The position numbers and the translations under genes were made by a program. Shown piece by piece: positions 57,540 to 64,000 of a stretch of 64,000 nt of DNA. Location of the stretch: positions 51,846,333-51,910,332 of the forward strand of contig OX419756.1 in the NCBI GenBank assembly GCA_948567375.1. The letters are read 5' to 3'. Each line of letters opens with the position of its first letter. Positions within the stretch are counted from its first letter, which is position 1. A model generated the notes under the pieces. That model did not search any database and was not told the origin of the DNA. It saw only the letters and a program-made list of their open reading frames with translations. Source of the DNA: Lunularia cruciata. Its lineage: Eukaryota; Streptophyta; Marchantiopsida; Lunulariales; Lunulariaceae.

Positions 57540-58250
57540 TGTCTAACAACGTGCAACAAGGAATAAAACACCTTCTCCTTCAAGGAAGGCCTTCTATGCC
57601 ATGAGGACCAGATCTATATTCCAACCAAAGGTGATCTCCAACTTCTGCACCTTCAAGAAGCCCATGATTTACTAGTACCTGGTCCATGGGTGTGGACAAG
57701 ACCTTGGGAATCTTGGAGCTTGGGGACCTTGTGACCTTGGTGGCCCCACATGACACAAGATGTTTGAGAGTTTTTCTGATTGTGTGAGAGCTGCCAACGG
57801 AACAAGGCCAACAAAGAGAAACCAAGTGGACTCCTTCAACCACTACCCATTCCATCCACTTGATCTCATCACATCCCTGCCTAAGACAAAGCAAGGACAC
57901 ACAACAATTATGGTGTTTGTGGATAAGCTTAGAAAGCAAATCCACTTGGCACCAACCTTTGATACCGTGGATACTCCAACCTTAGCGCAAATCTACTTCA
58001 ACAATGTCTTCAAGCAGCATGGGATACCATGTGTAATCATCTTCAATTGTGATCCTCGATTCATCAAGAAGTTTTGGCAAGCGCTCTTCCAGATACTTAG
58101 TACCAAGCTTGCTTTGTCCATAGCCTATCATCCTTAAACTAATGGACAAACCAAATGTGAAAATCATACCTTGAAGGATATGCTACGTGCCTTTGTCAAT
58201 GTCCACCATACCAATTGAGATAAATGTCTTGAAGCTACAGAATTTGCCTA
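57540..58250 (+). pseudogene. Chromovirus integrase, broken
   Basis: The zinc-binding part is eroded (TQDV.EFF..CESCQRNK near 57,755-57,805). The catalytic core is in the 57,760-58,137 frame: TTIMVFVDKLRKQIHLAP (first Asp), HGIPCVIIFNCDPRF (second Asp) and LALSIAYHP. After a stop, TNGQTKCENHTLKDMLRAFV supplies the Glu. D-D-E spacing fits Ty3/gypsy integrases. Confidence 0.85.
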
Positions 58251-58629
58251 TAATAATTCAAAACATGCAAGCATCAGATTTTCTCTTTTCTTTCTCAATT
58301 TTGGCCAAGATTTGCTTGTTTCAGGTTCTCTTCTTACTCCTCTTCCATCTTAGGTCCCTCATACTTCAACCTTCTTGACTACCATATCCCATTCTTTCCA
58401 ACAAGCCAAATCTCACCTCCTTGTTGCTCAGAATTGTCAGAAACAATATTTGGACCACCATTGTTGTGATCTCACCTTTGAAGTTGATGATAAAGTCATG
58501 TTATCCTCTAGTAACCTACCCCTCCCACTTTGTACCCAAGTTTTTAAACTTACTTCTAATTAGATAAGACCCTTTGACAGCACCCAAATCACCTCTCATG
58601 TTACTTATTGACTTGCCTTACCTTTTCAT

Positions 58630-58850
58630 ATGCGCATTCACCCTGTCTTTCACCTTTTCAAGTTGAAACCCTTTATTCCTAACCCATCTTCTTTTTCCTT
58701 TTGTGTCCAACCTCCTCTTCCTCCTCCCATCCCTATCAATGATCATGAGGAGTACAAAGTTGATTGTTTCCTTGCACGTTGCCACATTCAACGAGGATGT
58801 CAAAAACATACGAAGTACAAGGTCCTTTGGAAAGGGTAACCCCTTCATGA
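58630..58850 (+). pseudogene. Chromovirus C-terminal chromodomain
   Basis: After HPVFHLFKLKPF, typical of the integrase C-terminus, a Pro-rich linker leads to EEYKVDCFLARC and KYKVLWKG, the EEYEVE...YLVKWKG pattern of a chromodomain. Chromodomains steer integration towards particular chromatin. A frameshifted copy of the same segment is preserved on the minus strand at 7,160-7,414. Confidence 0.82.
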
Positions 58851-58940
58851 TACCACACGGGAATCTCTTTCTCACCTCCAAAATGCACAGACAACCATCC
58901 AAGAGTTTGAAGTTTCAATGGCGACAAGGATGTCACCAAC

Positions 58941-58956
58941 AAGCGGTGGGGGTATA
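58941..58956 (+). promoter_or_regulatory. Chromovirus polypurine tract
   Basis: AAGCGGTGGGGGTATA directly precedes the 3' LTR and is the expected priming site for plus-strand synthesis. Confidence 0.75.
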
Positions 58957-59316
58957 TGTAACAATATGGAGTTTAGTAATGTTGTTAGTAAGGCTAACAA
59001 AGTAGAGCCAAATTTTCCCATAATATTCTAGAAGTATCTAGGAAGCTTCTTGGGAAACTTCACGGCTAGCTTAACTTGCACCATAAGCAGGTAGCTTCTA
59101 GAAGGAAGCTTCTAGAAGCTTCCAACTAGCTTAGCTTGCATGCCAAGTAGGCAACCTCTAGTAGGAAGCTTCTTGAGAAGCTTCTCAAGTGCCTTGTATG
59201 TTACGTATAAATACCAAGACCAAAGGTCATGCTAGGCATTTGGAGTTTTCCCACATTCAAGTGTCCCAATGTGAGTTTCCATTCTCCTATTTCTCTCCTT
59301 GGTCTTGATCTTTACA
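58957..59316 (+). repeat. Chromovirus 3' LTR
   Basis: TGTAACAATATGG to GATCTTTACA. Perfect cTTCt-aGAAg-cTTCc array at 59,109-59,123. A second cluster gGAAg-cTTCt-(2 nt)-aGAAg-cTTCt lies at 59,164-59,185. TATA box TATAAATA is at 59,206-59,213. Confidence 0.9.
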
Positions 59317-59321
59317 CCTTG

Positions 59322-60454
59322 TATGGATTGAAGCAAGCACCTCGCCAATGGAACAAGAGGTTTGATGTGTTTATGCACACTTCAGGATTTCAATAGAAGT
59401 TTGTTTGATCCTTGTGTATACATGAAATTGGTGAGTAATAAGACCTTTGGTTTCATTATTCTTGTGTTGTATGTGGATGATATGTTTATAGCTGCCAAGG
59501 ATAGATTTGAAGTGCACATGCTCAAGGTGCTCTTGAGCTTGGAGTTCATGGAGAAGGATCTAGGATTGGCCACAAGGATATTAGGCATGGAGATCAAGAG
59601 GAACTTTGGCACTGGTCAATTGTGGTTGACATAGGGTAAGTATGCTAGGAAGGTACTTGCTAGGTTCAACCTGGAGAATTGTAAACCAATAAGTACTCCT
59701 CTAGCTTCTCATTTCAAGCTTTCAACATCATGTTGTCCTACATATCTCGTGGAGAAGGGTTTGATGGCTAACCTTCCTTATGAGAAGGTTGTTGGGAGTC
59801 TCATATACTTGATGACTTGCTCTAGACCTGATCTTTCCCTAGCAATGAGTAAGGTGTGCAAGTATATGTCAAATCCAAGAAGGACACATTGGGAAGCAAT
59901 TAAATGGACTCTCAGGTACTTGAGAGGTACACTAGACTATGGGCTCTTATTTGATAGAGGATCAATGAATGATGCATCACTAGATGGTTATGTAGATGTT
60001 GATTATGGACAAGATCTAGATAAGCGGAGGTTAACAACAGAGTATGTATTCACACTTTGGTGGTGGGTGCATTAGTTGGAGATTTACCTTGCAGAAGTGT
60101 GTTGCAGAGTCTACTACATAAATAGAGTATGTGGCAGCAGTAGAAGTAGTGAAGGAGGCAATTTGGTTGGATAGACTTGTTGCTGAGATGGGGCTAATGC
60201 ATAGTAATGTAATGCTTCATTGTGATAGTCAAAGTGCTTTACGCCTAGCTAAAAATCATGTGATAGATAATAGGGTTAAGCATAGAGACATCAGATACCA
60301 CTTTCTTAGGCAAGCTTTGTCTAAGAAAATGTTTGATCTAGTCATGATTGATAGTAAGCTCAACCTTGCTGATACCTTTACCAAAGTCATACCTTTAGAA
60401 AGTTTCTCTAGGCATCATGCTATCTTGCAAGTTGTGCAAGTGGAGCATGAGTAG
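59322..60454 (+). pseudogene. Copia reverse transcriptase (3' part) and RNase H
   Basis: Directly after the chromovirus target duplication the frame reads LYGLKQAPRQWNKRFD (59,320-59,368). After a frameshift it continues SLFDPCVYMKL, then YVDDM (catalytic box, near 59,470) and LGMEIKR. After a stop come KYARKVLARFNLENCKP, GSLIYLMTCSRPDLS and RYLRGTLDYGLLF. RNase H follows to LNLADTFTKVIPL and a stop at about 60,454. The order and motifs are those of the 3' half of a copia pol. Breaks at 59,395, 59,634 and 60,075 inactivate it. Confidence 0.9.
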
Positions 60455-60611
60455 GGTGACCTTGGTTGTTTTGGTTACTCTATCCTTGTATGGGCTATGG
60501 TTATAAGTTCTAGTTTATCCTAGTTTAAAGGAGGGGTCAAGTGATTGGTTGTCTGTCAAGAACTTCCCGTTGAGTGATAAATTGTTGCAAGGTTATTGAC
60601 CCCAAGATAAG

Positions 60612-60626
60612 AGTCAAGGGGGAGTT
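60612..60626 (+). promoter_or_regulatory. Copia polypurine tract
   Basis: AGTCAAGGGGGAG followed by T residues, immediately before the 3' LTR. Confidence 0.8.
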
Positions 60627-60899
60627 TTTTAGGTTTTACTCTTATGCCTTAAGGTTACTTGATATTTAGGATAGCTCACTCGTAGGTTGAAAGTTAGAGT
60701 GGATTGAGAGAATGTTGAAGTGTTGGACTTGCATGACAGATATGGTGGTGAGCCTTAGTCAATAAATTTTTTCCCTTGATGCTTTCCCACGGATGTAGCC
60801 TCACATACAGGTGAACCATGTACCTTTTATGTAATGTATGAATTCACTAGAGATATGCTTGGTGTGTGATGGTTGTTGTGACTCTTGTCTGATTTGACA
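60627..60899 (+). repeat. Copia 3' LTR
   Basis: TTTTAGGTTTTACTCTTATG to CTGATTTGACA; partner of 52,721-52,994. It is followed by TTAAA, the target duplication. Confidence 0.88.
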
Positions 60900-60970
60900 T
60901 TAAATTTTTTAATGTAAGTAGTATTATTTGCATAACTAATTCCATATTATGTGGAGGTATGCTAAGTCAT

Positions 60971-61050
60971 ATCATATTTGAAAATTTTTCAGGCCAAGTT
61001 GAACAAAAGAGATTTTTTTCAACTTGGCCTAAAAAGTTTTCAAATATGAT
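60971..61050. repeat. 80-bp near-perfect inverted repeat
   Basis: Arms of 32 nt at 60,971-61,002 (ATCATATTTGAAAAT..., ending GGCCAAGTTGA) and 61,019-61,050 (TCAACTTGGCC..., ending CAAATATGAT) pair at 30 of 32 positions around a 16-nt loop. It lies between the copia 3' end and the next chromovirus LTR. It has no coding capacity and might be a very short foldback element. Confidence 0.9.
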
Positions 61051-61071
61051 CAAATTTGATTAATGCTAATC

Positions 61072-61514
61072 TATAACAATATGGAGTTTACCGACAAGAT
61101 AGTTGGGAAATGAAGTAGCAAATAGGCCAAATTAGCCCAAGAATTGTAAGAATATCTAGAATCATCTAGAAAGCTACTTGATACCTTCCAAGTAATCAGC
61201 AATTTGTATGCTAAGTGGTGATTTCTAGGAGGAAACCTCTTGGGAAGTTTCCAACCTAGCTTAGCTTGCACGCAAAGTAGATGGTTTTTAGGAAAAATAT
61301 TCTTGAGAAGTTTCTTGGTTAGCTTAGCTTGCACTCTAAGAAAGTGGGTTTTAGGAAGATTCTTGAGAAGTTTCTAAAGAACCTTGTAGGCTTCCTTATA
61401 AATACCAAAGCCTAAGTTTATGCTAAGCACTTGAAATTTCCTTCATTCTAGAGTACCAATGTGATCTTTCACCTTGATCTTCCATTCTCTTATTTTTCTC
61501 CTTCGTCTTTTACA
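61072..61514 (+). repeat. 5' LTR of the second chromovirus copy
   Basis: Same family as the other three LTRs (AACAATATGGAGTTTA, AGCCCAAGAATTGTAAGAAT, TTATAAATACCAAAGCC near 61,398). It is longer (443 bp) because of extra repeats of the (C/T)TTAGCTTGCA(C/T) phrase. Its GAA/TTC arrays are more degraded than in the other copies. Confidence 0.85.
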
Positions 61515-64000
61515 TTGGTATTATAATACAAATAGGATGGATGGAATTTATAGACCACTAAATCCATTTCCACCAAATTATTAGGATTTTGTGTCCATGT
61601 ATTACCCAAGCATCATTTCATGCAGTTCATCATCTCATGCTTTGGGTAGAATTTTTTGAATATGATCATCTTGTACGATGAACCCTTGGTACTTCCAATT
61701 GTAACTTATGGAGAAAAATAGATGTCTTGCATCTATGTTAACTTAGATAAATTATAGGTAATTTTATAGAGTAGTAGCCTTGGCAAAAATGCCCAAATTT
61801 ATTATTGCTATGCAACAATAGATTGAGCATCTTACTCCATTGTTGTAAGAATGAGATCATCAATGACAAGAGCATGTAGAGAGAGCATCATTTTGAGAAG
61901 AAGAAGAGCAAATCCAATTGCCAATGCCCAAGGTATTTGAAGGCAAGAACCTCTTGAGCGTGGTGGAGAATTTTTTGCTCAATTGTGAATGTTATTTTGA
62001 AGCTAAAAATTGTCATGATGAATAAAGATAGATTCTCTTGGCTTCAAGCCAATTGGATGGAGTGGGAAATTTGTGGTTGCAGTTCCGAGTGGAGCAAGTT
62101 GAACGGAATTTGTTGCACCAATCTCAACATGAGAAGAATTCAAGAATGCAATAATTGGGCAATTTTGAGTGCTAAATGCTACACAAGCTGCACAAGATAA
62201 GTTGGCATAATTGAAGCAGATTGGTTCTATAAAAAGCTATATCACTCAATTCTAGAACACCATAATGGAAATTCTAGATATATTAGAAGGTAAAGCTCAA
62301 GATTGATTTGTGAGGGGCTTGAAGTCTCACACCAAATTGGAAGTGACCATGTGAGAACCCAAACACTTGGAAGAGGCCATGCAATTGGCTAGGCTCTTTG
62401 ATTCCTTGGTTGCAACAACTTGGTATCAACCTAGACCTTCACAAAACCTACCTATATACTACACATGGGTGGAAGAGCCGACACTAAGAGAGATTGATGT
62501 CATTCAATAAAAACCACTTGAACTTCAACCATATGAACCTCCACTACCTTGTGTGGTTGATTTTGATGCTTCCAACTTTGCCATTGGAGATGTGTTGCAA
62601 CAAGAATTTCCATATGGGTTACATCCCATTGCCATTGTGTCTTGGTGACTAAACACCATAGAAAGAAATTACTCTGCTCAAGATTGAGAACAATTAGCAA
62701 CGGTTTATGCCACCAAAGGATAGAGGCATTATCTCTTGGAGAAACAAGTGATCATGTGAACAATCACAAACCTTTGTTCTAGATATTATATTTGGAGCAA
62801 ATGAAGAGTTGATATCATTGATGGGAGGAATAACTAAAAAAATTTGATGTCAAACTTGAGTAGGTTCCATGTCATCCCCAATGCCTTATCACAATGACTT
62901 GATTTGAAGACTTATCCTCTCATCATGGGAGCAATTAAGATAATATCTATTGACTCAAAAGTCCAAATTAAGTTTAGAATCGCTTTACAAAAAGACTCCT
63001 TCTTTCAAGTAGTACAAGGTTTCCTTGTAGCGCATGATAAAGAATACAACACCTTCTCCTTCAAGGAAGACCTTCTATTTGGTGAGAATCATATTTATGT
63101 TCTAGTCAAGTGTGATCTACAACTTGTGTGCCTTCAAGAACCCCAAGACTTACTAATTGTTGGTCACATGGGGGTGGACAAGATCTTGGGGACCCTACAA
63201 TGCCAATGGTGGTGGCTCAATACGGCACAAGATGTTTGAGAGTTTGTCTAATCTTGTGAGAGTTGCCAATGTAACAAGGTTAACAACCAAAATCAAAGTG
63301 GACTCCTTCAACCACTTAACATCCCATATGCTCAATGGGAACACATGAGCTTAGATCCCTTTTCATCACATCATTGTCCAAGGCAAAGTAAGGTCACACA
63401 AAAATTATGGTGTTTGTCAATAAGCTTAGTATTTAAATCCATTTGGCACCAACTTTTGATACAATGGATGCTCCAACATTGGCCTAGGTCTACTTTGACA
63501 ATGTCTTCAAGCATCATGGGATGCCTTGTTTACTTATCTTTGATTGTGATCCCCAATTCATCAAAATAATTTGGCAAGCACTCTTCTTGCTACTTGGTAC
63601 CAAGCTTGCATTTTACATGGCTTATTATCCTCAAACTGATTGACAAACTTAATATTAAAATTGCATCTTGGAGGATATACTTTGTGCCTTTGTAATTGTT
63701 CACAATACCAATTGGGATGAATGCAACTTCTAAGTTTACCTATAATGATTCCAAACATGCAAGCACTAGATTTGCTTCCTTCTTCCTTAATTTTGGCCAA
63801 GGCCCACTTGTTCTAGATTTTGTTCTTGCTCCTCTTCTATATCATGTCCTTCATACTTCCACCTTCTTGACCAAATATCCCACTCTCTATTCCAAGCCAA
63901 ATCTCATCTCCTTGTTGCTCAAAATTGTCAAAAACAATATGCGGACTAACATCATCATGATCTTCACCTTTCAACCTAATGATAAGGTCATGCTTTCTTC
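61072..64000 (+). mobile_element. Second chromovirus copy, internally deleted, runs off the window
   Basis: LTR at 61,072-61,514 (TATAACAATATGGAG to TCTTTTACA) followed by a decayed primer site (TTGGTATTATAAT) and gag in the same order as the nested copy (MDGIYRPLNPFPPN near 61,538, PKVFEGKNLLSVVENFLLN near 61,930, RLFDSLVATTW near 62,390). At about 62,510 the gag-distal words REIDVIQ.KPL run straight into RNase H (YEPPLPCVVDFDASNFAI). Protease and RT are therefore absent. The integrase zinc region (GHMGVDKILGTLQC, TAQDV near 63,235) and core (63,345-63,700) follow with many stops. More decayed than the copy at 53.8-59.3 kb. Confidence 0.85.

Larger units (their letters stand above)
53805..59321 (+). 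mobile_element. Ty3/gypsy chromovirus LTR retrotransposon, nested in the copia element
   Basis: Near-complete structure: LTRs of 353 and 360 bp (53,810-54,162; 58,957-59,316), 5-bp target duplication CCTTG (53,805-53,809; 59,317-59,321), Met-tRNA primer site, then gag, protease, RT/RNase H, integrase and C-terminal chromodomain in family order, and a purine tract. All coding parts carry stops or frameshifts, so it is not autonomous. The 5' LTR starts GGTAAC where the 3' LTR has TGTAAC, a mutation of the terminal TG. The chromodomain places it among the chromoviruses. Confidence 0.92.
52716..60904 (+). mobile_element. Ty1/copia LTR retrotransposon, internally deleted and split by a chromovirus
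   Basis: Two about 273-bp LTRs (52,721-52,994; 60,627-60,899) are flanked by the 5-bp target duplication TTAAA (52,716-52,720; 60,900-60,904). A primer-binding site for initiator Met-tRNA follows the 5' LTR and a purine tract precedes the 3' LTR. Between PBS and the RT remnant only about 0.8 kb remains, so gag, protease, integrase and most of RT are missing. RT resumes after the nested chromovirus at 59,322. Excluding the insert, the element is about 2.7 kb against about 5 kb for the family, so it cannot move by itself. Confidence 0.88.

Overview
The window is nuclear DNA of a land plant. The evidence is spliceosomal GT-AG introns throughout, a plastid-targeted acyl-lipid desaturase, a cytosolic ribosomal protein S5 (uS7) gene and a plant-type DNA2/JHS1 replication helicase-nuclease. 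There are also several retroelement and DNA-transposon families. Short introns (mostly 80-500 bp) and the C2H2-plus-RT non-LTR element make me lean towards a bryophyte or another non-flowering plant, but that is inference only.

Layout. 1-12.9 kb is AT-rich, repeat-derived DNA. It holds two decayed PIF/Harbinger transposase genes (minus strand, about 3.66-4.14 kb and 10.45-11.45 kb), diverged dispersed repeats (1.66-3.06 kb), the 3' end of a Ty3/gypsy chromovirus (6.73-7.41 kb, minus) and an unrecognised broken ORF (7.92-8.59 kb, minus). Composition changes near 12.95 kb. The main gene follows: DNA2, plus strand, 14.48-28.84 kb, about 30 exons, with nuclease, Fe-S and helicase parts all visible. 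A broken R2-like non-LTR retroelement lies at 30.3-33.65 kb (N-terminal C2H2 finger, RT, C-terminal CCHC knuckle, putative restriction-like endonuclease). Pieces of its 3' tail are scattered over the next 16 kb in both orientations.

36.4-49.6 kb is a rearranged genic block. RPS5 (36,442-37,240, minus) is followed by a large inverted duplication. Two head-to-head FAD5/ADS-type plastid desaturase genes (39,906-42,204 minus; 44,520-46,523 plus) keep complete reading frames and identical exon structure, in arms of about 3.6-4.0 kb separated by about 2.1 kb. Outside the right arm, an inverted-repeat-bounded unit (48.29-49.64 kb) contains a decayed RPS5 fragment.

52.7-64 kb is a retrotransposon nest. 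A Ty1/copia element (LTRs 52,721-52,994 and 60,627-60,899, target duplication TTAAA) was split inside its RT by a Ty3/gypsy chromovirus (53,810-59,316, target duplication CCTTG). A second, internally deleted chromovirus of the same family begins at 61,072 and runs off the window. The chromovirus LTRs carry arrays of inverted GAA/TTC pentamers that resemble heat-shock elements, immediately upstream of their TATA box.

Likely functional host genes: DNA2 (Okazaki-fragment and fork processing), RPS5 (40S subunit) and two plastid desaturase copies. Everything else recognisable is transposon-derived or unassigned intergenic DNA. Exon borders were read by eye from splice consensus and family similarity, without alignment, so individual borders may be off by a few bases.
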